The notes beneath the pieces were generated by a model. The model saw nothing but the letters and a program-made list of their open reading frames with translations. It searched no databases and was not told the DNA's origin. From Sphingobacterium sp. UBA6711 (GTDB taxonomy: Bacteria > Bacteroidota > Bacteroidia > Sphingobacteriales > Sphingobacteriaceae): a stretch of 6,724 nt of DNA. The stretch covers positions 1 to 6,724 of the forward strand of contig DKIT01000223.1 of the NCBI GenBank assembly GCA_002454415.1, in the 5' to 3' direction. Below, one piece after another: positions 1 through 6,118 of this stretch; position 1 is the first letter of the stretch; each line of letters opens with the position of its first letter. The position numbers were made by a program, and so were the translations under genes.

Positions 1-47
1 GCAAAATAGAAAAGGGAAAACATACTGTTTTCCCTTTTCTATTTTGC
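1..47. terminator. Bidirectional intrinsic terminator, perfect 20-bp hairpin
   Basis: Bases 1-20 and 28-47 are exact reverse complements around a 7-base loop (21-27, CATACTG). The arms contain a GGGAAAA/TTTTCCC core flanked by A-rich DNA on one side and T-rich DNA on the other, so on either strand the transcript would form a hairpin followed by a U-rich run. It lies 13 bases beyond the stop codon of the EVE-domain gene and would end the leftward four-gene unit. It could also stop transcription arriving from the left of the window. Base 1 is already paired, so the stem may continue outside the window. Confidence 0.8.
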
Positions 48-60
48 TATAAGCTATTCA

Positions 61-468
61 TTATTCGTTGCCCAGTGCCAAGATCCGATCAAATTCCTCC
101 GATTTAAGCGGCATGACAGACAACCGTCCTTGTCTAACCAAAGCGATATCTTGCAGTTGTTCGTCGGCTTTAATTGTCTCCAGCGTAACCGACTTCTTCA
201 AGGTTTCAACCGGAGCTAGATCAACAACCACCCAACGCTCATCGTCGGTGGTAGGATCTTGATAAAATTCCTTCACAACTTTTGCTACTCCAACGACTTC
301 CTTACCCTCATTGCTGTGATAAAACAAAACCAAATCGCCTTCTTTCATGGCTTTTATATTATTCCTAGCTTGATAATTGCGGACACCATCCCAAAATGTG
401 CGTCCATCTTTATTAAATTGTTCCCAGCTGTATTTAAAAGGTTCGGATTTTACTAAGAAATATTGCAT
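61..468 (-). CDS. EVE domain-containing protein (THYN1-like)
   Basis: This 135-residue protein is a complete single EVE domain, in the PUA-like superfamily that includes eukaryotic thymocyte nuclear protein 1. Visible hallmarks are KSEP at residues 7-10, Trp15, the signature WDGVRNYQARN at 26-36, GD at 44-45, YHS at 50-52, and a C-terminal VRQGRLSVMPL at 111-121. The family is thought to bind modified bases in DNA or RNA through an aromatic pocket; the ligand of this protein cannot be read from the sequence. It has no signal peptide or membrane segment, so it should be cytoplasmic. I chose the ATG at 468 because it gives the family-typical N-terminus MQYFLVKSEP. A TTG two codons upstream (474) is open but less likely. 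It is the last gene of the leftward unit, 29 bases after gldC, and ends 13 bases before a strong hairpin. Confidence 0.9.
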   Translation of the reverse strand: MQYFLVKSEPFKYSWEQFNKDGRTFWDGVRNYQARNNIKAMKEGDLVLFYHSNEGKEVVGVAKVVKEFYQDPTTDDERWVVVDLAPVETLKKSVTLETIKADEQLQDIALVRQGRLSVMPLKSEEFDRILALGNE

Positions 469-497
469 AGTCAAATTTATTGTTAAAGCGTTATCAA

Positions 498-848
498 TTA
501 TTGTTGCGGCATTAATACTTCCATTTTATCAGCAAAATGTGCGCAGTAATCACGCAAGTCGCCAATGACTTTTTCGGCCATAGGATCACCACCAGAGGAA
601 CGGATAAACGAATCACCTAGCGTCTGTAACGTTTCGTAGAAAAATCGCTTCATTTCATCATAAGGCATATCTTTAGTCCATAGGTCTATACGCATTGAGT
701 TTTTATAATGCGAATCCCATAATGCCAAAAACATCGCTTTTGCAGGCAATTCTTCCGCATTGTTTCCATCTGTAGAAGACCACATAATGTTTTCCGGAAC
801 ATTGCTTTCGTCCAATTCTACCTGTAATTTTATTTCTGCTTTTTTCAT
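498..848 (-). CDS. gldC: Gliding motility-associated protein GldC
   Basis: This 116-residue soluble protein matches GldC in length and sequence character. It has the opening KKAEIKLQVELDE (residues 2-14), the central RIDLWTKDMP (53-62) followed by an MKRFFYETL helix (66-74), and the ending DYCAHFADKMEVL (100-112). There is no signal peptide or lipobox, as expected for GldC and unlike the lipoprotein GldB. In Flavobacterium johnsoniae, GldC supports gliding and acts alongside GldB; its biochemical activity is unknown. Many non-gliding Bacteroidota keep it, so its presence does not prove motility. Here it is third in a leftward cluster, 75 bases after a small membrane-protein gene and 29 bases before the EVE gene. 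No gldB lies beside it. The start is the ATG at 848, in an A-rich context without a clear Shine-Dalgarno sequence. Confidence 0.88.
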   Translation of the reverse strand: MKKAEIKLQVELDESNVPENIMWSSTDGNNAEELPAKAMFLALWDSHYKNSMRIDLWTKDMPYDEMKRFFYETLQTLGDSFIRSSGGDPMAEKVIGDLRDYCAHFADKMEVLMPQQ

Positions 849-923
849 TTTAGTATTGTGTATTGAGATATGCCTCTTGAGACTCGCATAATCTCTGTTT
901 TTTGATTTTAATTTTTTAACTTA

Positions 924-1169
924 TCAACTGAATATTACTTTCAATAGCAGGCTGGTGATACAAACTACGACCAAAAAGCCCAATTGCAACAACCACATTT
1001 TTCTATTTTGTTTTATCAAGATCCGAAAAGCAATATCTATACCTATCAGCACCAACATCAGCAAGATAAATGCTCCCCAATTAAAAAGCACCTTTTCGTC
1101 CCTGGGATCTTCCATGACAAACCAAGCAACAAGGCAAGCGCTAGCTATATTTAGCGGTGTAAAACGCAT
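924..1169 (-). CDS. Small integral membrane protein of unknown function
   Basis: This 81-residue protein has three probable membrane-spanning stretches: about residues 5-19, 29-52 (containing WGAFILLMLVLIGIDIAF) and 58-79. They are separated by a charged loop, EDPRDEK (20-26), and a basic loop, KQNRK (53-57). No enzymatic motif or lipobox is visible, and I cannot assign a function. Its reality is supported by position: the ATG at 1169 lies only 6 bases after the TAG of the helicase gene on the same strand, which suggests translational coupling, and gldC follows 75 bases later. The hydrophobic pattern with a charged loop is what a real membrane protein would show. A 74-codon frame on the opposite strand of the same DNA looks like a shadow. 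Confidence 0.72.
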   Translation of the reverse strand: MRFTPLNIASACLVAWFVMEDPRDEKVLFNWGAFILLMLVLIGIDIAFRILIKQNRKMWLLQLGFLVVVCITSLLLKVIFS

Positions 1170-1175
1170 AATACA

Positions 1176-2546
1176 CTAACGTTTTTTAAAACTACGATTG
1201 GTACCTGTCGATTTAGAGCCACCTGATTTGGCCTTATTTTTCCCTTTTGGTTTAAAACCCGAGGCACGTTGTGCTTCCCGAACTTCCTTTTGTTTTATAA
1301 CATACTTTTTCTCATGGAAAGCCCCTTGATAATCGGGATTGTCTTTCCGCTTTTGATTGTCGATCTCGCGGGCAATATCCTGTTTTTCATGAAACGGAGT
1401 TTTCTCGACAAAAACTTCCTCTGGAATTGGATTGACAGGTATACTCTGTTTAATCAGCTTTTCAATCTTACGGACATAATATTTTTCAGCATCATTACAA
1501 AACGTGATGGCATCCCCTTCATTGAAAGCGCGTCCAGTACGTCCGATACGATGCACATAGTCCTCTATAACAATAGGAACTTCAAAATTAATTACATGAC
1601 TGACGTTGGAAACATCAAGCCCTCGAGCAGCGACATCAGTTGCGACAAGGATACGAATGTTCCCTTCCTTAAACGCATTGATTGAATTGATCCGTGTATT
1701 TTGTCCCTTATTCGCATGAATTACCCTTACTTCATCTTTACCATATTTACGCTCCAAAAAATGAAATACGTTATCTGCAACCTGTTTTGTTTTACAAAAA
1801 ACGATTAATCGGCTAAATGCTTCATCATCTTTCAAAAGGTGTTGAAGCAAATTCAATTTTGTTTTTTGATTGGGTACCATATAGAGGGTCTGGCTAACTG
1901 TCTTCGCCGGTGTCGCCTGTTCGGACACTTCAATAACAGTAGGAAAAGCTAAAAAATCTCCCGCTATCTTACGAACGAGCTCACTCATCGTTGCCGAGAA
2001 CAATAAATTCTGGCGTTTACGAGGAACAATTTCCAGTACACGGTGGATCTTGCTGATAAATCCCATATCCATCATCTTGTCCGCTTCGTCCAAAACTAAA
2101 AACTTAAGCGATTTAACGACAATATGTCCTTCTAAATAAAGATCTAAAAATCTTCCTGGTGTGGCAACAATAATATCTACCCCTTTTTCAAGAGCTTCGA
2201 TTTGTGTTTTTGGCCCAAGTCCACCATATAATACAATGGAACGCAAATCGAGATATGTAGAAAACAGTTTAATATTTTCTTCGATCTGCATAGCTAATTC
2301 TCTTGTTGGCGTCAAAATCAAGGCACGCGCATCATTCCCTTGCGCATACTTTAATTTCATTAACATAGGCAATACAAATGCAGCCGTTTTTCCAGTTCCT
2401 GTTTGGGCAATTCCCATCACGTCCTGTCCCGCCAATATGGGTGTAATTGCTTTTTCTTGGATCTCAGTAGGATGTTCATATCCCGCTTCTGCTATCGCAT
2501 TTAAGATCTGTTTATTGAATTTAAAATTTTCAAATGATTGCTGCAT
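1176..2546 (-). CDS. DEAD-box ATP-dependent RNA helicase, RhlE-like
   Basis: This 456-residue protein carries the full DEAD-box set in order. The Q motif ends at Gln30. Motif I is AQTGTGKT (47-54), Ia PTRELA (80-85), GG at 108-109, Ib TPGR (129-132), II DEAD (153-156), III SAT (184-186), IV LIVFCKT (247-253), V ATDVAARGLD (302-311) and VI HRIGRTGR (332-339). The phrase HANKGQNTR (277-285) resembles the RhlE subgroup. The C-terminal tail, from about residue 380, is hydrophilic and ends in a Lys/Arg/Gly/Ser-rich segment likely to bind RNA. Such enzymes unwind short RNA duplexes using ATP, in RNA decay, ribosome assembly or cold adaptation. I prefer the ATG at 2546, giving MQQSFENFKF. Upstream in-frame starts at 2573 and 2606 add residues not typical of the family, and the first of these extensions reads through a promoter-like box. 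It heads the leftward unit. Confidence 0.93.
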   Translation of the reverse strand: MQQSFENFKFNKQILNAIAEAGYEHPTEIQEKAITPILAGQDVMGIAQTGTGKTAAFVLPMLMKLKYAQGNDARALILTPTRELAMQIEENIKLFSTYLDLRSIVLYGGLGPKTQIEALEKGVDIIVATPGRFLDLYLEGHIVVKSLKFLVLDEADKMMDMGFISKIHRVLEIVPRKRQNLLFSATMSELVRKIAGDFLAFPTVIEVSEQATPAKTVSQTLYMVPNQKTKLNLLQHLLKDDEAFSRLIVFCKTKQVADNVFHFLERKYGKDEVRVIHANKGQNTRINSINAFKEGNIRILVATDVAARGLDVSNVSHVINFEVPIVIEDYVHRIGRTGRAFNEGDAITFCNDAEKYYVRKIEKLIKQSIPVNPIPEEVFVEKTPFHEKQDIAREIDNQKRKDNPDYQGAFHEKKYVIKQKEVREAQRASGFKPKGKNKAKSGGSKSTGTNRSFKKR

Positions 2547-2550
2547 TCTG

Positions 2551-2558
2551 CAAAGATA
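2551..2558 (-). promoter_or_regulatory. Possible Bacteroidota -7 box for the helicase unit
   Basis: Read on the minus strand this is TATCTTTG, an exact match to the Bacteroidota -7 consensus TAnnTTTG. It ends only 4 bases before the preferred ATG at 2546. I see no TTTG at the usual distance upstream (about 19-21 bases), so the -33 element is weak or absent. If the box is used, transcription would start at or next to the start codon and the mRNA would be nearly leaderless. If translation began at 2573 or 2606 instead, the same bases would encode Tyr-Leu-Cys. Confidence 0.45.
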
Positions 2559-2659
2559 AGGAAAAGAGTCCATTTGAATTTCCTTGATCAGTAATCGGGT
2601 ACACATTTACTTTCAATTGACATAAAAATTGGCTAATACTGCAATATAAAGTCTAATAT

Positions 2660-2690
2660 TTTGGTTTTTAAGAGAATTAAAGCATTTTTG
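2660..2690 (+). promoter_or_regulatory. Probable promoter of the S46 peptidase gene
   Basis: A -33-like TTTG at 2660-2663 is followed, after exactly 19 bases, by CATTTTTG at 2683-2690. The latter differs from the Bacteroidota -7 consensus TAnnTTTG only at the first base. The spacing fits the primary sigma factor of this phylum. The predicted start would leave a leader of roughly 25 bases before the ATG at 2723, which is preceded by a weak AGG-containing stretch and no strong Shine-Dalgarno sequence. Confidence 0.55.
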
Positions 2691-2722
2691 TACTGTATAA
2701 ACAAACTTTTTATCAGGTTGAT

Positions 2723-4861
2723 ATGAAAAAATTATGGATGTGCTTGTTGTTGGTTACGACAAGCTTCGCTGCATTTGCCGATGAGGGAATGTGGTTTTTA
2801 ATGTATCTAAAGCGTCTGAATGAGGCGGATATGCAGAAAAAGGGACTTCGTTTAACTGCCGAAGAGATCTACAGCATTAACCATTCTAGCTTAAAAGATG
2901 CTATTGTACAGTTCAATGGTGGCTGCACAGCCGAGATTGTTTCCGATCAAGGATTGGTATTCACAAACCACCACTGTGGTTACGGAGCGATTGCTGAGCT
3001 CTCTACACCAGAGAACGATCATTTAACAAACGGTTTTTGGGCTAAATCTAAAAATGAAGAATTGAAACCAAAATCTTTATCTGTACGTTTTTTTGTACGC
3101 ATGGACGATGTTTCAAAACGGATCTTAGGTTTAGTAAACAACAAGATGTCTGAAGATGAGCGCAAAAAAATTATTGCTGCTGAGACCGCTAAAATCCAAA
3201 AAGAGAATAGTGAAAATGGTAAGTACGTGGTGGAAGTGAAATCCTTTTACCAAGGGAATGAGTACTATTTCTTTGTTTATCAAGATTACAATGATGTACG
3301 TTTGGTGGGAACTCCGCCAAATAGCATAGGTAAATTTGGTGGTGATACGGACAATTGGGAATGGCCGCGCCATACAGGAGACTTCTCTATTTTCCGTGTT
3401 TACGCTGATAAAAACGGTAATCCTGCCGAATATGCGGAGGACAACGTTCCGTTGAAACCTAAACATTTTCTCCCTGTTAGCTTGAAAGGCGTTCAAGAAG
3501 GAGATTTTGCTATGATTTTAGGTTATCCTGGCCGTACGAATCGCTGGATGCCTGCTGGGGGAATCAATCAAAATGTAAAATTTGCATATCCTGCTTGGGT
3601 TGAAGCTTCAAAAACAGGTATGGATGCGATGAAAAAATTCATGGACCAAGATCAAGCTGTAAAATTAAATTATGCTTCGAAATATTCACAGGTAGCCAAT
3701 TATTGGAAAAACCGTCAAGGTATGATTGATGCACTGACATTGCATAAAACAGCTGAATCAAAAGCTAAAGATGAAGCTAAATTCGACAAATGGGCCAATA
3801 AAGCTGCGAATAAAGCGGAATATGGTGACGTCATCAATACAATCAATGCATTTTATGCTGCAACTAATGAGAAAGCCAGACATGACAACTATTTAACAGG
3901 CATGTTGCGTTCTAGTGCAATCGCAGCCTTACCTTATTCCATCGGTTCTGGTTTGGAGATTTATGCTGCCGGGGACGAAGCAAGAAGAAAAGATATCCTA
4001 CCGCGTTTAAAGTCAGCTATCGATGCGGGGTATGAGAAAATATACATGCCTTTGGAAGAGCAAGTATTGATCGATGAACTGAATCTTTATGCCAAAAAAG
4101 CGGGCAATATAGCACCATATATTGCTGAGCTAGCCAGTAAAAACAATAACGATTTCACGGCTTACATCAAAGAGGCTATGAAGAATAGTATATTTGCTTC
4201 TACTGAACGTCTAAACAATTACCTCGAAAATCCTAACACGGAAATTCTGGCGAATGATCCCTTATATAAACTTTCTACGGCATTATTAAATAGGTACCGT
4301 CAGGTAGATCCGAATTGGAAAGTTCAAGATGATAAATTTGAAGCTGCTTATCGCAAATATGTTGCGGGTGTGTTAGCTTCCAACCCTAAAGGTAAATTTT
4401 ACCCGGATGCAAATAGCACCTTACGTTTGTCTTATGGGTCGATCAAAGGTTTACCAAAAGACCCTCGAAATGACGCTGACAAAAATTTCTATACTACACT
4501 AAAAGGTACGATTGCGAAGTACAAAAAAGGTGATGAAGAGTTCGATTTGCCACAACGTTTGATGGATTTGTACAATAATAAGGACTATGGTCGATATGCT
4601 GACAAAAAAGGACATTTACCAGTAAACTTCCTGAGCAACAATGACATAACAGGAGGAAACTCGGGTTCCCCAGTAATAAATGGCAAAGGCGAATTAATTG
4701 GCCTAGCTTTTGATGGTAACATTGAGGCAATGGCTGGTGATGTGATCTTCGACCATAAGCTACAACGTACAATTTCAGTTGATATTCGCTATGTGTTATT
4801 TATCATTGATAAATTTGCAGGAGCAACTAATATTATTGAAGAACTTAAGATTGTTGAATAG
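2723..4861 (+). CDS. dpp7: S46 family dipeptidyl-peptidase, DPP7-type
   Basis: This 712-residue protein is a full-length S46 serine exopeptidase. A signal peptide is clear (Lys-Lys, hydrophobic core, then AAFA with likely cleavage before Asp20), so the enzyme acts in the periplasm or at the cell surface. By family comparison the triad is His84 in TNHHCGY, Asp220 in RHTGDFSIFR, and Ser647 in GGNSGSP. The signature GGDTDNWEWPRH spans 206-217, and Asn211, Trp212 and Asp673 correspond to residues that hold the substrate's free N-terminus. In Porphyromonas gingivalis the residue 18 after the catalytic serine is Arg in DPP11 (Asp/Glu-specific) and Gly in DPP7 (hydrophobic P1). Here it is Gly665, in LAFDGN, which points to DPP7-type cleavage. 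Residues 310-620 are the mostly helical cap region. No type IX secretion C-terminal domain follows. It is monocistronic, divergent from the helicase. Confidence 0.93.
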   Translation: MKKLWMCLLLVTTSFAAFADEGMWFLMYLKRLNEADMQKKGLRLTAEEIYSINHSSLKDAIVQFNGGCTAEIVSDQGLVFTNHHCGYGAIAELSTPENDHLTNGFWAKSKNEELKPKSLSVRFFVRMDDVSKRILGLVNNKMSEDERKKIIAAETAKIQKENSENGKYVVEVKSFYQGNEYYFFVYQDYNDVRLVGTPPNSIGKFGGDTDNWEWPRHTGDFSIFRVYADKNGNPAEYAEDNVPLKPKHFLPVSLKGVQEGDFAMILGYPGRTNRWMPAGGINQNVKFAYPAWVEASKTGMDAMKKFMDQDQAVKLNYASKYSQVANYWKNRQGMIDALTLHKTAESKAKDEAKFDKWANKAANKAEYGDVINTINAFYAATNEKARHDNYLTGMLRSSAIAALPYSIGSGLEIYAAGDEARRKDILPRLKSAIDAGYEKIYMPLEEQVLIDELNLYAKKAGNIAPYIAELASKNNNDFTAYIKEAMKNSIFASTERLNNYLENPNTEILANDPLYKLSTALLNRYRQVDPNWKVQDDKFEAAYRKYVAGVLASNPKGKFYPDANSTLRLSYGSIKGLPKDPRNDADKNFYTTLKGTIAKYKKGDEEFDLPQRLMDLYNNKDYGRYADKKGHLPVNFLSNNDITGGNSGSPVINGKGELIGLAFDGNIEAMAGDVIFDHKLQRTISVDIRYVLFIIDKFAGATNIIEELKIVE

Positions 4862-4886
4862 TTTTTTTTAAGCTTTTTCGATAAAA

Positions 4887-4921
4887 AAAAACGAAATTTA
4901 TTTTCTATTTGATTCGTTTTT
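4887..4921 (+). terminator. Possible weak terminator of the peptidase gene
   Basis: AAAAACGAA (4887-4895) pairs with TTCGTTTTT (4913-4921) as a 9-bp AT-rich stem with a 17-base loop, 26 bases after the peptidase stop codon. The right arm ends in five T bases. The stem is weak and the loop long, so termination may be partial, allowing some read-through into the histone-like gene. Confidence 0.4.
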
Positions 4922-4979
4922 GTATATTTAAGGAGTGTTTAGGAAAAACCATAAAAACTAAAATTATAATTATAAAAAA

Positions 4980-5159
4980 ATGGAAAACTACGTAAAATTA
5001 AAAGAGTTAGTAGCTTCTATCGAAGCTGATGCAGACAAGTTCTTCAACAATGGTAATTCTGCAGCTGGTACACGTGTACGTAAAGGATTACAAGACATCA
5101 AAACTTTAGCACAAGAAATTCGTAACGAAGTTACTGCTAAGAAAAACGACGGAAAATAG
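4980..5159 (+). CDS. Histone H1-like protein, Hc1 family, very short
   Basis: This 59-residue protein begins MENYVKLKELVASIEADADK, continues through FFNNGNSAAGTRVRKGLQDI (21-40) and ends KTLAQEIRNEVTAKKNDGK (41-59). It resembles the short Hc1-family (histone H1-like) proteins common in Bacteroidota, especially in the GNSAAGTRVRKGLQ segment. The sequence suggests two amphipathic helices around a GNSAAGTR turn with Arg/Lys clusters. Chlamydial Hc1 has a long Lys/Ala-rich DNA-binding tail; this protein has essentially only the N-terminal domain, as the Bacteroidota versions do. The likely role is DNA binding or nucleoid organisation, but direct DNA contact by the tail-less form is an inference. 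The ATG at 4980 follows an A-rich leader with no Shine-Dalgarno sequence, a style common for highly expressed genes in this phylum. No clean promoter is visible. A strong terminator lies 18 bases after the stop. Confidence 0.87.
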   Translation: MENYVKLKELVASIEADADKFFNNGNSAAGTRVRKGLQDIKTLAQEIRNEVTAKKNDGK

Positions 5160-5177
5160 TCTTTTCGAAGTTATCAT

Positions 5178-5210
5178 AAAAAAGGCCTTTCTAAACGAAA
5201 GGCCTTTTTT
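5178..5210 (+). terminator. Strong intrinsic terminator of the histone-like gene
   Basis: AAAAAAGGCCTTTC (5178-5191) and GAAAGGCCTTTTTT (5197-5210) form a perfect 14-bp stem with a 5-base loop, TAAAC. The GGCC core sits next to six T bases on the right. It lies 18 bases after the histone-like stop codon. The A run on the left arm means it can also work on the minus strand, as a second barrier after the GLPGLI-family gene. Confidence 0.9.
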
Positions 5211-5230
5211 GTTGCATTTTATAAAAAAGT

Positions 5231-5259
5231 AAAAAAGCTCTCTTTCGAAAAGCTTTTTT
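5231..5259 (-). terminator. Intrinsic terminator for the leftward GLPGLI/barrel unit
   Basis: AAAAAAGCT (5231-5239) and AGCTTTTTT (5251-5259) form a 9-bp stem with an 11-base loop. On the minus strand the hairpin is followed by ACTTTTTTAT, giving a long T-rich tail, so it best fits the leftward gene that stops at 5313. Together with the neighbouring hairpin it separates two convergent transcription units. Confidence 0.72.
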
Positions 5260-5312
5260 ATCTAACAAGCCATCAATAGCTTCTATAGCTTACCCATACT
5301 ATACCGAAAAAA

Positions 5313-6101
5313 TTATAAATTTCCCAGTTCCATGATAAATTCTACAGTTTCTTTATTCATATGTTGCGATAATACACTGGTAATCTGATCCGTCATTGAC
5401 TTTCTAGTCATTCGTTTAACCTTGGTATTGTCAAACTTCTTTTTGTCCATGGCAACTACGTTACTAAGCTCGACCTTTGTCGCAAAATAGGAGACGTGCT
5501 GACTAGGCACAACTAAACCTAAAATCATTCCTGGAAGCCCATTTATAGATTCGGGACCACCACTTACGGGAATTTCATTACAGTAGTATCCAATGACATA
5601 AATAGAATCCGGAGTGATGCCATTAGCTCTTCTACAATTGTAACCTGCGATATCGCGATATTCATCCGTAATTTTCCATTTAATTCGTTTCATTGTATCT
5701 TCAACGATGATCTTTTCCCCAACAATATCATTATAGCGTAAGAAAGATCGACTGGTCATATTGGATAGTGTTGCTGCATCAAAATCTAAAGCGAACATCA
5801 TAATATATTGCTTAATTTCTGCGTCCAGATTGTCTTCTTTCAAGGACTCAAACAGAGTTTCCGTAGCGTTGAACTTCAGTATTTTTTTCAACACGGCATT
5901 TTCGGGTAGCTTCGGTAATATTCGTTCGAAGAACTGTTTTGAGTCGTCATCGGCCTTACTTATGAACTTTTTGCTCACGATATTTTTCATATACATGGTT
6001 TTGTCATAAGAGATACTACCCGATCTGCCAAATAAAGTATATTGCGCCTTTAAGCAAAAAACTGAGCAGGAGAAAAAGATAAAAAAGATATATTTTAACA
6101 T
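5313..6101 (-). CDS. GLPGLI family exported protein
   Basis: This 262-residue protein has a signal peptide (MLKYIFFIFFSCSVFCLKAQ, likely cleaved after Gln20) and the features of the Bacteroidota GLPGLI family. These are WKITDEYRDIAGYNCRRA (142-159), a Tyr-rich segment before EIPVSGGPE (176-184), and the name-giving motif, here GLPGMIL (188-194), with Met where Leu is usual. A Cys pair (156, 174) brackets this conserved block. The function is unknown; the protein is probably periplasmic or outer-membrane-associated. I chose the ATG at 6101 because it starts directly with the signal peptide and lies 17 bases after the upstream stop codon. An in-frame start at 6146 would add 15 residues before the signal peptide and overlap the preceding gene. 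Genes of this family often follow an outer-membrane beta-barrel gene, as here, which suggests a shared role in the envelope. Confidence 0.85.
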   Translation of the reverse strand: MLKYIFFIFFSCSVFCLKAQYTLFGRSGSISYDKTMYMKNIVSKKFISKADDDSKQFFERILPKLPENAVLKKILKFNATETLFESLKEDNLDAEIKQYIMMFALDFDAATLSNMTSRSFLRYNDIVGEKIIVEDTMKRIKWKITDEYRDIAGYNCRRANGITPDSIYVIGYYCNEIPVSGGPESINGLPGMILGLVVPSQHVSYFATKVELSNVVAMDKKKFDNTKVKRMTRKSMTDQITSVLSQHMNKETVEFIMELGNL

Positions 6102-6118
6102 TGTATTGAGCTTAAATT

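Noticed and set aside
849..923. Possible internal promoter before gldC
   Set aside because: I found no TAnnTTTG match on the minus strand and no stable hairpin here; the gap looks like a plain AT-rich spacer.
955..1179. A 74-codon frame on the plus strand opposite the small membrane protein
   Set aside because: It is antisense to a better candidate that sits in a same-strand cluster, and its composition (Ile, Lys, Thr, Asn-rich) shows no domain or family feature.
1269..1685. A 138-codon plus-strand frame
   Set aside because: It lies wholly opposite the conserved helicase C-terminal half, whose motifs fix the true coding strand.
2161..2559. A 132-codon plus-strand frame
   Set aside because: It is opposite the helicase N-terminal motifs and has no recognisable features of its own.
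3131..3496. A 121-codon minus-strand frame inside the peptidase gene
   Set aside because: It is a shadow of the S46 catalytic region, with no start context or family similarity.
4494..4772. A 92-codon minus-strand frame rich in His, Cys and Leu
   Set aside because: It is antisense to the serine motif region of the peptidase; the odd composition is what reverse-complemented coding DNA gives here.
4904..4930. Promoter candidates for the histone-like gene: TCTATTTG at 4904-4911 and TATATTTA at 4923-4930
   Set aside because: Each is one base off TAnnTTTG, but neither has a TTTG at 19-21 bases upstream, and the first would start transcription inside the hairpin at 4887-4921. I could not choose between them.
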